NCBI GenBank assembly: GCA_041859945.1
Contig: JBFLGC010000003.1
Location: 29,421-93,420, forward strand
Direction: 5' to 3'
DNA: 64,000 nt
Source: Tetragenococcus sp041859945
Lineage (GTDB): Bacteria; Bacillota; Bacilli; Lactobacillales; Enterococcaceae
In this document: piece after piece, positions 48,179-56,318 of the stretch
How the letters are laid out: every line of letters begins with the position of its first letter
Position numbering within the stretch: the stretch's first letter is position 1
Notes under the pieces: model-generated
Told to the model about the DNA's origin: nothing
Databases searched by the model: none
Seen by the model: the letters and a program-made list of their open reading frames with translations, nothing else
Program-made: the position numbers and the translations under genes

Positions 48179-49111
48179 CTACTCCTCTTCGTTTTCTTGA
48201 CTGTATTGCCAAAAGTCAGTAAATCTAAAGACCAAAAGCGTGATTGCCAATACAATCAATAAAAAAATCCAAGACATTGCTGAAGCATAACCCATTTTGA
48301 AATACTTAAAAGCCGTGTCATAGATCTGTAGCAAAACAAATTGGCCTTGATTACCAGCCCCACCTAAAATATAGGCATCATTAAATTTCTTAAAAGCACC
48401 AATAATCCCCATAATCAGGTTATAATAAAGGATCGAACGTACATAAGGAATCGTAATCAAGAAAATCCGCTTAAAGTAGCCTGCTCCTTGAATTTCTGCT
48501 GCCTCATGTAAATCTTTGGGTACCTCGTTGATTGAAACCAAATAAGTCAACATTCCGGCCCCAGCTCCCCACAAACTCATGATGACATAGGAGGGCAGCA
48601 CCCAATTAGGATCTGTCAACCAGCCAGGTCCTTGAATTCCTACCAAGGCTAACAAATTATTTATCAAACCGTTCTTGGGATCAAAAATCCATCGCCAAAT
48701 AATACCAATAGCAACACCAGAAACAACCGCTGGCAAATAATAGATTGTCCGATATAAATTTAAAGCTTTGGTTTTTGAAGCCATAACCAACGCTACCGTG
48801 AATGAGGCAATCATTCCTAAGGGAACAGCTACAAGGGCATAACGAGCCGTTACCAGTAACGAATTTAAAAAAGACTTATCATGAAAAATATTTTTAAAAT
48901 TTTGCAATCCAATGTAAGTAGGATGTCCGATGACTGGCCAATCCATAAAGCTCATATAAATCGACAACAACATTGGCACTAAGGAAAATAGTGCATAAGC
49001 AATGAACCATGGTAAAATGTAAAAATACCCCGGACTGATGTGCTTCTTTTTTTGAATTTTATTCAATTCAGCCACTTTTTCTTCATCTGATAAATTCTTT
49101 AAATCCATCAT
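48179..49111 (-). CDS. ABC sugar transporter permease, MalF type (second unit)
   Basis: A 310-residue CUT1 permease with six membrane segments after a cytoplasmic N terminus of about 30 residues rich in lysine and glutamate. The EAA loop is LHEAAEIQGAGYFKRIFLITIPYV near residues 208-231. It is preceded by a long hairpin (49139-49175) that separates it from the binding-protein gene. Together with the MalG-type partner it forms the channel of the second importer. Confidence 0.92.
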   Translation of the reverse strand: MMDLKNLSDEEKVAELNKIQKKKHISPGYFYILPWFIAYALFSLVPMLLSIYMSFMDWPVIGHPTYIGLQNFKNIFHDKSFLNSLLVTARYALVAVPLGMIASFTVALVMASKTKALNLYRTIYYLPAVVSGVAIGIIWRWIFDPKNGLINNLLALVGIQGPGWLTDPNWVLPSYVIMSLWGAGAGMLTYLVSINEVPKDLHEAAEIQGAGYFKRIFLITIPYVRSILYYNLIMGIIGAFKKFNDAYILGGAGNQGQFVLLQIYDTAFKYFKMGYASAMSWIFLLIVLAITLLVFRFTDFWQYSQENEEE

Positions 49112-49138
49112 TTTTTCCTCCCTTCAAAAAATCTTACA

Positions 49139-49175
49139 AGGATAGAACTTATTTATATAAATAAGTCTCTATCCT
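49139..49175 (-). terminator. intercistronic hairpin after the second binding-protein gene
   Basis: AGGATAGA-ACTTATTTA and TAAATAAGT-c-TCTATCCT form a 17-base-pair stem with one bulge, 8 bases after the binding-protein stop. A T-rich stretch follows on the minus strand. It probably acts as a partial terminator or stabiliser so that the binding protein is made in excess. Confidence 0.75.
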
Positions 49176-49183
49176 CGCACTCA

Positions 49184-50464
49184 CTAATTTCCTAGAATAC
49201 TTTCAAAAGCTTCTTGTGTTTCATCGGCTAGTTTTTGAACATCAACATTGCCCTTACCGTTATTATCGCTAATGATTGGCAAATCTAAAAGATCCCATTG
49301 TTTGCCAGAAAGTTCATTTTGTTGTGGAACATTATTGAAGCCACGAGAAATTTCCATTGATTTTTGAATCACATCTAAAGAATCTTTCTTATAAGGATTG
49401 ATTTCAGCGATATTGTCTGCTTTGGACTTGACGGGGGCAGGAATTTTCCAATCAAACATAGCATTTGTCACATCGATCAGCGCATCAAAAGCAACATCCT
49501 CATTTTTCGTTTGACTAGAAATCAAAGTCGAAGCAGTCCAATTGAAAGTCACTTGTTGTTTTGAGCCAGATGGCATGATGGCCATCCCCACCTCAAAATT
49601 ACCACCTGCTTCTTCCACTTTCTTTTCGACATCGTCGTTTGCACCACCAACCATCATTGCGATTTTACCATTAACAAAGCCCTGTTCTACACCTAAAGAA
49701 TTAGCTTCTTCATACGGCATCGTACTATTTCTATCAGTTGTAATGTCGTAATATTTTCCTAGACCAGTAACAGTTGCTTCAGAATCAACTAGAGCTTTTC
49801 CATCACTATCTATCAAATCACTGCCTTCACCCCAAGCAAATACCGCGCTTGGTACACTACCAGTGTTTGCAAAGCCATAAACATCCCCATTTGTCAACTT
49901 TGTAGCCATATCATGAAAATTCTCCCATGTCCATTCATCTTTAGGAGCATCAATGTTATTCTCTTCAAATAAGTTCTTGTTATAATATACGACATAAGGT
50001 TGTCCAATCCAAGGTAAACCGTACGTTTTATCGTTCCATTTTGCTGTATCTAATGAGCCATCAAAGAAATCGTCCATATCAATCGTATCTTGGTCCTTCA
50101 AAGAATCTGTAATATCTACGACTGCACCGTTTTCTGCATAAGCCGGAATATACTCTTGAGCCAACCACATTAAATCAGGCGCATTATTACCTGCGATCAT
50201 CGTTTGAATCTTCGTATAGTAATCTTGAGGAATCGTCATTTGTTTCAATTCATATTCATCTGAAGCGGCATTTAATTTATCCAAAATTTCGTCGAATTCT
50301 TTCGCTTCAGTTTCATTAGCCCAAGTGGCAACAGTCAAACTCACTTTTTCGCTATTATCACTTTGCCCAGTGGCTTCTGTATCAGAATCTCCTCCACACG
50401 CACTTAAAATCCCAAGCGACAACATTGTTACGCCTAGCAACGAAAAATTTTTGGTCCATTTCAT
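49184..50464 (-). CDS. ABC transporter sugar-binding lipoprotein (second unit)
   Basis: A 426-residue family 1 solute-binding protein. The signal peptide ends in the lipobox LGILSACGG (cysteine near residue 23), followed by an acidic linker (GDSDTEATGQSDNSEK). Mature landmarks are APDLMWLAQEYIPAYAENG, YGLPWIGQPYVVYYNKNLFEEN and NGKIAMMVGGAND. I chose the ATG at 50464 with AAAGGA upstream; the longer frame to 50518 would put 18 residues before the signal peptide. It is the first gene of the second ABC unit, with a strong promoter and an operator-like palindrome. Confidence 0.93.
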   Translation of the reverse strand: MKWTKNFSLLGVTMLSLGILSACGGDSDTEATGQSDNSEKVSLTVATWANETEAKEFDEILDKLNAASDEYELKQMTIPQDYYTKIQTMIAGNNAPDLMWLAQEYIPAYAENGAVVDITDSLKDQDTIDMDDFFDGSLDTAKWNDKTYGLPWIGQPYVVYYNKNLFEENNIDAPKDEWTWENFHDMATKLTNGDVYGFANTGSVPSAVFAWGEGSDLIDSDGKALVDSEATVTGLGKYYDITTDRNSTMPYEEANSLGVEQGFVNGKIAMMVGGANDDVEKKVEEAGGNFEVGMAIMPSGSKQQVTFNWTASTLISSQTKNEDVAFDALIDVTNAMFDWKIPAPVKSKADNIAEINPYKKDSLDVIQKSMEISRGFNNVPQQNELSGKQWDLLDLPIISDNNGKGNVDVQKLADETQEAFESILGN

Positions 50465-50487
50465 TATTTTTTCATCCTTTCTATTTT

Positions 50488-50538
50488 TGAGAACCGTTTT
50501 CACATTCATAATATACAAAAATTATCATTTTTTGTCAA
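50488..50538 (-). promoter_or_regulatory. promoter and operator-like palindrome of the second ABC unit
   Basis: Consensus TTGACA (50538-50533), 17 bases, TATATT (50515-50510). Just downstream lies TGAAAACGGTTCTCA (50502-50488), an odd palindrome around the central base, in the position of a repressor or CcpA site. It resembles a cre box but has one extra base in the right half. Confidence 0.75.
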
Positions 50539-51112
50539 TAGTTTTCTTTAATTATCATTTATTATCTATAAATATTATCTATAAAATTCTTATATCAATA
50601 AATAAAGGACACTGTGACCCATCATTTAAGACAGACCGTTAGTGTCGTATAAAATAAGGAAGAATATTCTGACTACTTTCTTTTTCAAGAAATCTGCAAA
50701 AAGGAATGTTCGCGCAAAGAATGACCGTTTCCAGAAAATTTTTTGTGATATTTCGTTTCTTTCAAAGAGTAGCATCGTTAATTTTCTGCTGCTTGAGTGG
50801 GTACTAATCTTTACAATCATTTTTCAGACAGCTTGAAAAGCAAATAACGTAAGTACCATTAAATTTGAAAAGTGATTGCGGTGCTTCCTGTCTCCTATTT
50901 TATTAACTATGTCAGTAAACTAGAAATCATAACCAGGATCAGCTGATTCATCACGCCTTGCCCCTGATTTTAATAAATTTTTTGATCGTCATATGTTGCT
51001 TGATGTACTTGAAAAAAGTTCAATTTGCTAGCGCGATTTGTACGCTTGGGTAACTTTCTCAGCAGTGAGATCAGAGTGTTTGTAACCACACATTTTTTCA
51101 TTCTATTTATAC
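50539..51112. other. gene-free A+T-rich intergenic stretch
   Basis: About 570 bases with no supported gene. Open frames in 50626-50836 on both strands lack ribosome sites and family features. Bases 50690-50760 show loose similarity to 57730-57795 (AAAAGGAA, AAGAATGA-C-GT and a long T run in the same order). Nothing else recognisable. Confidence 0.5.
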
Positions 51113-51161
51113 AAAAGCCCATTACAAGGATAACATCACTTTTCCCTTGTAATAGGCTTTT
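51113..51161 (-). terminator. terminator downstream of the SEC-C gene
   Basis: On the minus strand AAAAGCCTATTACAAGG pairs with CCTTGTAATGGGCTTTT (one G-U), ending in T residues, 12 bases after the stop of the gene at 51174. Confidence 0.85.
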
Positions 51162-51173
51162 AAACAACTATCA

Positions 51174-52481
51174 CTAATTAGAAAACACGCGCAACTTTTC
51201 GGCTACGGCATCGCGTTTTGTTTGATCATAATCATCGGGCAATTCTTGCATTATTTTCAACAAAATATGGTGCCAGTCTTTGCTGCGATAATGGAGTTTA
51301 TACTTTTTATCATAGGCTTCAAATGAAGAAAGTCCTTCTGCCGCCATTTTCTTTAAAAATAACTGGTGAGCTTCCCCGAGATAAGTGACCATGATCCGTT
51401 TTTGTTTCGGATTGACTTGATTGCCTGCTGCCTCTATGCCTAGTAGATCCTGGTAACGCTCATGTATAGCGAGATAAACCAGTTTATTAATAGCTAGTGC
51501 CTCTCGATCAAAATTTTCAGCGATCATTTGGCCTTTTTCGGTCCAATTGTCAGACACAAACGGATAAGAATCTAGTTGGGCAACAATGAGTCTAAGCGGT
51601 TCTTGAAAACTACTTTCTTTTTCCGCCATCTGATCATAGTGCAAATGACACTTTTTGTATTTTTTCCCACTTCCACAAGGACAAGGGTCATTGCGTTGGG
51701 CCCCATGCTTCAATAACTCATTGATATAGAGCAATTTTTCTGATCGCCGTTTCAATCCTAGCCATTCTTCATGAGGAATATCCCTGCCATCCTCTTTTTC
51801 ATCTGCCGTTATCACAAAATATCGCGGATATTCTGTGCCATACAGCTGATCGATAAAAGTGGCATAATCAGGCGTTTGTTCCGAATCGATCATCCATTTG
51901 TCAAACATCTCCTGCACGTCATCTTTCATTTCATCATATTGATAATAAAGGATCGTGTCCATGATTTGTTGGGTGAATTCAAAAGATGGCTCTTCTTTTT
52001 CGGCCGCAATCAACGACCGTAAAAAAGCTATCTTATCACTTTCCTTAGCGTCTTTTTTAACGAAATAAACTTTCAAGAAAGCAGCGCGAACGTTGCCCAT
52101 GATCTCCCTATTTTGAATATGCGCTTTTAGATCGGTAAAATCACCATCAAAAATGGCTAATAAGACACGTGGCAGGTCTCTTTCAACATACTCTTCATCA
52201 AATAGCTGATACAAATTCTCTTCAGGTAAAGAAAAAAGGGTCATGACTTTTGGATAAGCCTTTTTCTCACCGAAAGTCGCCAGTAATTCTAAAGCAAAAT
52301 AAGGCAACGAATACACTTCTTCATAACGATCGGGTAAGCTCGGTTCAGCTGTGATACGATCGAGTGCTCGTAACAAGAAAGGAGTGATTTCTTCTTGATG
52401 AGCCTCGGCTTCAGCCATTGCATCTTCGGGATAGACGTCGTCTTCAAAGCGTAGTTGTCTTAAAATTTCCTCCACGTCCAT
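51174..52481 (-). CDS. DUF1186 and SEC-C motif protein
   Basis: A 435-residue soluble protein. The N-terminal half is helical and repeat-like, in the manner of DUF1186 (FALELLATFGEKKAYPKVMTLF near residues 66-87). A SEC-C zinc motif is at NDPCPCGSGKKYKKCHLH near residues 270-287, with C-x-C-x(8)-C-H. The C-terminal region is charged and helical. SEC-C motifs bind zinc and sometimes link proteins to SecB or ribosome-related partners; no specific role is known here. It appears monocistronic. Confidence 0.8.
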   Translation of the reverse strand: MDVEEILRQLRFEDDVYPEDAMAEAEAHQEEITPFLLRALDRITAEPSLPDRYEEVYSLPYFALELLATFGEKKAYPKVMTLFSLPEENLYQLFDEEYVERDLPRVLLAIFDGDFTDLKAHIQNREIMGNVRAAFLKVYFVKKDAKESDKIAFLRSLIAAEKEEPSFEFTQQIMDTILYYQYDEMKDDVQEMFDKWMIDSEQTPDYATFIDQLYGTEYPRYFVITADEKEDGRDIPHEEWLGLKRRSEKLLYINELLKHGAQRNDPCPCGSGKKYKKCHLHYDQMAEKESSFQEPLRLIVAQLDSYPFVSDNWTEKGQMIAENFDREALAINKLVYLAIHERYQDLLGIEAAGNQVNPKQKRIMVTYLGEAHQLFLKKMAAEGLSSFEAYDKKYKLHYRSKDWHHILLKIMQELPDDYDQTKRDAVAEKLRVFSN

Positions 52482-52573
52482 TATAGCTCCTCCTTTAAAA
52501 TCATTTGAAATTTTCTATCCACATTTACACCATTATAACATAAGCAAGCGCTGAAACTTTTAGCTTTTTGGAT

Positions 52574-53191
52574 TCAGGAAAGTTCATCTGCTTTTTTGGA
52601 AGATAAACTCCTTATTTTAAACAACGCGATATACACGGTCTGCACAAGAACATTAGCTATCAATAAAACGATTGCTACATTTTTCCACAAAACATTGATC
52701 GGCTCTCGGCCAACTCCCCCCTCATCCGTATAGATGAAATTGTCTGAAGTCACTAGTAGGATGATCCAGAGGACGATCAAAGTTAGGGAGATCCAGCGCG
52801 CAACCCCAAATTTTCGCTGCTTTTTTAAAGCGGACAAGATCGTAAGTGAGTAGAATGGAAAAATAAATAGCCAAGCATACAGGCCGAGAGAAAGGATCAA
52901 AAGCCAAGGATAGGCACCTGAAAATAAATAAAGGTGGGCCATTTCGCAAACACCCAAGAGCAATGAAAGCAAAAGTATGATAAAAGAACCGACTAATCCG
53001 CTTTTTTTAAGAGGGGATTTTTCACTTGTCAGTGATTCTAGCGTTACCTTCTCTCTAAAAAAGCTGGCCAGACCATTACTTACCAGCCAAATCAAGCCAT
53101 CGACGACTAGGCAAGCAAGAAGCAAGGGCCATTCATCTGCTAATAGGCTAGCAAGCTGTAAAAAAAGTGCTACTAATGTCGTCATGTTCAT
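52574..53191 (-). CDS. hypothetical membrane protein
   Basis: I do not recognise this 205-residue protein. It has about five or six hydrophobic segments (roughly residues 5-37, 68-94, 96-120, 130-150, 168-190), a short basic loop and a charged C terminus (SKKADELS). It lies 13 bases after the YcxB-like gene and probably shares its transcript. Its codon use and base composition look like those of its neighbours. Confidence 0.7.
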   Translation of the reverse strand: MNMTTLVALFLQLASLLADEWPLLLACLVVDGLIWLVSNGLASFFREKVTLESLTSEKSPLKKSGLVGSFIILLLSLLLGVCEMAHLYLFSGAYPWLLILSLGLYAWLFIFPFYSLTILSALKKQRKFGVARWISLTLIVLWIILLVTSDNFIYTDEGGVGREPINVLWKNVAIVLLIANVLVQTVYIALFKIRSLSSKKADELS

Positions 53192-53204
53192 TCTGCCCCT
53201 CCTA

Positions 53205-53768
53205 TCAACTTAGCAATAACTGATGCTTGCCCCATTGTCTAGGTTGGATGACTTCCCGTAACAAATTCTGAAATTCAGCCGCACCGTTATCTTTAAAACC
53301 ACTTTTAGCAATCAACAAAAAGCGATCATTCTCGACTTCGACAACATAACAATCGGCTTGTTCGGAAATCTTTTTCAAAAAGGACCACTGGTAAAAAACA
53401 TCACTAGCTGGTCTTTTGATATGGATCCCTTTCTGATCAAAAGTATAGTGGTAGGTGATCTCAGGCGCTTGTTTTTTTAAAAAAGGTTTGCTCAAGATAT
53501 GAATGCTCAGTCGTTTGGCTCCGAAAAGCGCATAACTGATCGAAAAAATTCCAAGTACTATAATGATCAGTGCCAAGATATAAAAGCTGTCCCAAGACTC
53601 ATCAAAGCTGAATTTGACTGATAAAGAAGGGATCCCTATCGCTAAAAGGATTAGCCCCAAAAGTCCCATGAATGTCTTTACGATCGGGATCCGCTTGTGA
53701 TTTTTCACATAGTACTTGTATATAGTTGCAAATGATTTTTTGTTGATAATTGTTTCACATTCGATCAT
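53205..53768 (-). CDS. YcxB-like membrane protein
   Basis: A 187-residue protein with two central membrane segments (about residues 29-51 and 61-84) and a C-terminal domain of the YcxB type: YHYTFDQKGIHIKRPASDVFYQWSFLKKI near 103-131, then VVEVENDRFLLIAKSGF near 138-154. This domain recurs in many small Firmicutes membrane proteins; function unknown. It is the first gene of a two-gene unit with the membrane protein at 52574. Confidence 0.72.
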   Translation of the reverse strand: MIECETIINKKSFATIYKYYVKNHKRIPIVKTFMGLLGLILLAIGIPSLSVKFSFDESWDSFYILALIIIVLGIFSISYALFGAKRLSIHILSKPFLKKQAPEITYHYTFDQKGIHIKRPASDVFYQWSFLKKISEQADCYVVEVENDRFLLIAKSGFKDNGAAEFQNLLREVIQPRQWGKHQLLLS

Positions 53769-53801
53769 AGCTTGTCCTCCTACTCGATTTTAGTAAGAAC
53801 A

Positions 53802-53843
53802 CAAGCTCCAAACTCTCACTAACCATCGAAAGTTTGAAGCTTG
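53802..53843 (-). terminator. hairpin downstream of sufB
   Basis: CAAGCTTCAAACTTT pairs with AGAGTTTGGAGCTTG on the minus strand (15 pairs, two G-U), starting 9 bases after the sufB stop. The T tail is weak. The right arm resembles the AGTGAGAGTTTGAAGCTTG stretch of the repeat at 20938-20956. Confidence 0.65.
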
Positions 53844-53852
53844 TCTGTTTAC

Positions 53853-55241
53853 TTATCCGACGCTACCTTCCATGCTCATGTTGATCAATTGGTTCATTTC
53901 AACCGCATATTCCATTGGCAGCTCTTTGGTGATAGGTTCCATGAAGCCATTGATGATCATGCTAGTTGCTGTTTCTTCATTTAGACCACGACTCATCAAA
54001 TAGTATAATTTTTCTTCAGATACTTTGGAAACACTGGCTTCGTGTTCCAAAGCCACATCACTATTTAAGATTTGATTGTAAGGGATCGTATCGGATGTCG
54101 ATTTGTCATCCATCAAAATCGTATCGCATTCGATGTGCGACTTGGAACCGGCACTATCACGACCAAAATGGACCGTCCCCCGATAGTCTGTTTTCCCGCC
54201 GTCTTTAGCAACCGATTTAGAAATCAAGGTACTCGAAGTATGGGGTGCATTATGATAGGCTTTACAGCCGGCATCTAAGTGTTGGCCATAGTTCGCAAAA
54301 GCCATTGATAGAACCGATGTTTTCGCATAAGGACCTTTTAAAATACTGCATGGATATTTCATGTTGACCTTACTACCAAGATTGCCATCGATCCATTCCA
54401 AAGTACCATTTTCTTCGACCGTACCACGTTCTGTGACCAAGTTATAAACGTTGTCTGACCAGTTTTGGATGGTCGTATAACGGAAGAAAGCATCTTTTTT
54501 GACGACGATCTCAACGCTAGCCGCATGTAAGCTGTTGGTCGTATAATTCGGTGCTGTGCAACCTTCGATATATTGGATCGAAGCCCCTTCATCGATGATC
54601 ATAAGTGACCGTTCGAATTGGCCGGCATTTTCACCATTGATCCGGAAGTAGGTTTGCACTGGGACTTCACAATGAACGCCCTTTGGCACATAGATAAAGG
54701 TCCCGCCTGACCAAACGGCGCCGTTCAAGGCAGCAAATTTGTGCTCTGAATTTGAAATGACGGTACCGAAATATTCTTTAAAAAGTTCCGGATATTCCCG
54801 TAAAGCCGTATCAGTATCGGTAAAAATGATGCCTTGTTTGGTAAATTCTTCTTTCATGTTGTGATAAACGACTTCGGATTCATATTGAGCCGCTGCTCCT
54901 GCCAAGTAGTTGCGTTCGGCCTGAGGAATCCCCAAGCGTTCAAAGGTATTTTTGATCTTATCGGGAACATCATCCCAATTGTTCGATTTCTTGTCACTAA
55001 GACGTTGGAAATAGATGACATCATCGAAGTTCAGACCAGAAAGATCCGGGCCCCACTTCGGCATTGGTAATTTATGGAAAAGTTCCAACGAGCGTAAACG
55101 GTAATCCAACATCCATTGTGGCTCACCTTTAGCCGCCGACATCTCCCGCACGGTCTCCTCCGTCAACCCACTCCCAGTTGAGAATACTGGCGTCACGTCA
55201 TCATGAAATCCGTATTGATAATCTCTGCTTTCTGTAGCCAT
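53853..55241 (-). CDS. sufB: Fe-S cluster assembly scaffold protein SufB
   Basis: Scaffold of the SUF system, which builds [4Fe-4S] clusters with SufC and SufD. The 462-residue protein has the typical Firmicutes length and sequence: GTFIYVPKGVHCEVPVQTYF near residues 178-197, QYIEGCTAPNY near 222-232, and the functional cysteine and histidine regions CSILKGPYAKTSV and LEHEASVSKVSEEKLYYLMSRG. I chose the ATG at 55241 with AAAGGA upstream; the frame to 55280 has no ribosome site. In most relatives sufB is the last gene of sufCDSUB. Here no suf gene lies upstream, and it has its own promoter (55320-55348). Confidence 0.96.
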   Translation of the reverse strand: MATESRDYQYGFHDDVTPVFSTGSGLTEETVREMSAAKGEPQWMLDYRLRSLELFHKLPMPKWGPDLSGLNFDDVIYFQRLSDKKSNNWDDVPDKIKNTFERLGIPQAERNYLAGAAAQYESEVVYHNMKEEFTKQGIIFTDTDTALREYPELFKEYFGTVISNSEHKFAALNGAVWSGGTFIYVPKGVHCEVPVQTYFRINGENAGQFERSLMIIDEGASIQYIEGCTAPNYTTNSLHAASVEIVVKKDAFFRYTTIQNWSDNVYNLVTERGTVEENGTLEWIDGNLGSKVNMKYPCSILKGPYAKTSVLSMAFANYGQHLDAGCKAYHNAPHTSSTLISKSVAKDGGKTDYRGTVHFGRDSAGSKSHIECDTILMDDKSTSDTIPYNQILNSDVALEHEASVSKVSEEKLYYLMSRGLNEETATSMIINGFMEPITKELPMEYAVEMNQLINMSMEGSVG

Positions 55242-55319
55242 AATTTTAGTCCTTTCTAAGTAAAAACTTGATCGAATCAAGTCTGTAGATTGTAGTCATT
55301 CCAATAATTCACTACTTAG

Positions 55320-55348
55320 ATTCTACCTTTCACAAGTGTGAAAGTCAA
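55320..55348 (-). promoter_or_regulatory. sufB promoter with palindrome in the spacer
   Basis: TTGACT (55348-55343), 17 bases, TAGAAT (55325-55320). The spacer and edges contain the palindrome CTTTCACAAGTGTGAAAG (55327-55344), with 8-base arms around 2 bases, which looks like a repressor operator. Confidence 0.75.
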
Positions 55349-55390
55349 CCAAACGAAACCGTTCCTTACTGTCCTTCTGTTGCCCAAAAA

Positions 55391-55618
55391 GTTACAATTT
55401 ACGGACGAATCAGTCGCTACACTACGAGATTGGCTCGTTTAGCGAGACAAAGTAGAATGATGAAAAATACCTACTTGGTACTGTGACTGAGCGCTTTAGC
55501 GTTTAGTCACAGTTTGAAGCTTGGCAGACCTGAGACCATGGCTCAGGTCGGTCCCACAGCAGACAGTAGCAGACACACAGCTAAAGTGTAGCGCTCAAGT
55601 TTAGCCTTGAATTGTAAC
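55391..55618 (+). repeat. dispersed intergenic repeat, best single copy
   Basis: A 228-base unit bounded by imperfect inverted ends: GTTACAATT-A-GG with CGCTACACT about 25 bases further in, on both sides. Internal hairpins are CTCG/CGAG (55434-55446), AAGTAG/CTACTT (55450-55476), ACTGTGACT/AGTCACAGT (55480-55513) and GACCTGAG/CTCAGGTC (55527-55549). Bases 55517-55577 are identical to the reverse complement of 20592-20652. No open frame or tRNA/rRNA match. Confidence 0.82.
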
Positions 55619-55697
55619 CCCAAAAAGCTTTGATTTTGTGCTGGGTCTGACTTTTCCGTAAGCTTGTGTCAAATACAACTTATTTTTATGCAGAATA

Positions 55698-55706
55698 TGA
55701 TATAAT
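55698..55706 (+). promoter_or_regulatory. extended -10 promoter of the DUF805 gene
   Basis: TGATATAAT (extended TGn plus perfect TATAAT); no good -35 box. The predicted start lies about 25 bases before the AAGGAG site. Confidence 0.65.
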
Positions 55707-55746
55707 AGGATTCACTGAAGCGCTATCAATTAAGGAGATGTTTTTA

Positions 55747-56301
55747 TTGAAACACTTTTCTTTTAGCCAAGCAGTAAAAGCCTATTTCAAGAAAACATTT
55801 GATTACAAAGGTCGGGCGACACGTTCAGAGTATTGGTTTGCGCTATTGTTTATCTTTTTGAGTTCGCTCGGACTAGCTATTCTAGCCTTAGCAATTTTAA
55901 GTGCCCTATTGGTAAATTCTAAGCATCCTGAAAACTCAAACACTGGTATCATGGTCGGTAGCTTTCTTTTACTTGCCCTTGTGTGGGTCACCTTCTTTCC
56001 TTTGTTTGCCCTGAGTTTCCGCAGATTGCGAGAAGTCGGCTTAAAGGCTCCAGCAACTTTTTTGCTTTATATTGCTCTGATCTTCTTGAATGTCGCCTAT
56101 TACTTCCTGCGTGTCAAAAAACTTTATGTGCTCTATTATAGTAGTCAGTCACCCTTTCGAACCAATCCGATCTATTTTATCGAACTTAGCCTTTTTTTAA
56201 GTCTCTTACTCCTAATGATCTTCTCTTCTTTAAAAGCGGATACCTTGACGACCCAAACTTCAAATCTGTTTTTCCGCACGACAAAAAAGCAATCCTCATG
56301 A
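55747..56301 (+). CDS. DUF805 membrane protein
   Basis: A 184-residue protein. The family signature lies near the N terminus: AYFKKTFDYKGRATRSEYWFALLF near residues 11-34, then the conserved LSFRRLREVGLKA near 98-110. Four membrane segments follow this pattern, with an extra one near the C terminus. Function of the family is unknown. I chose the TTG at 55747, 9 bases after AAGGAG; an ATG at 55738 abuts that site. The stop codon lies within the terminator hairpin. Confidence 0.8.
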   Translation: MKHFSFSQAVKAYFKKTFDYKGRATRSEYWFALLFIFLSSLGLAILALAILSALLVNSKHPENSNTGIMVGSFLLLALVWVTFFPLFALSFRRLREVGLKAPATFLLYIALIFLNVAYYFLRVKKLYVLYYSSQSPFRTNPIYFIELSLFLSLLLLMIFSSLKADTLTTQTSNLFFRTTKKQSS

Positions 56302-56317
56302 TGAAGATTGCTTTTTT
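56283..56317. terminator. bidirectional terminator between DUF805 and the 3D-domain gene
   Basis: AAAAAAGCAATC and GATTGCTTTTTT form a perfect stem with T runs on both strands. Confidence 0.88.
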
Positions 56318-56318
56318 A

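Noticed and set aside
50488..50502. Standard CcpA cre box
   Set aside because: The palindrome is one base too long for the cre consensus, so I report it only as operator-like.
50626..50836. Short open frames on both strands between the second ABC unit and the SEC-C gene
   Set aside because: Both lack ribosome sites and have low-complexity, Phe/Lys-rich translations typical of A+T-rich non-coding sequence.
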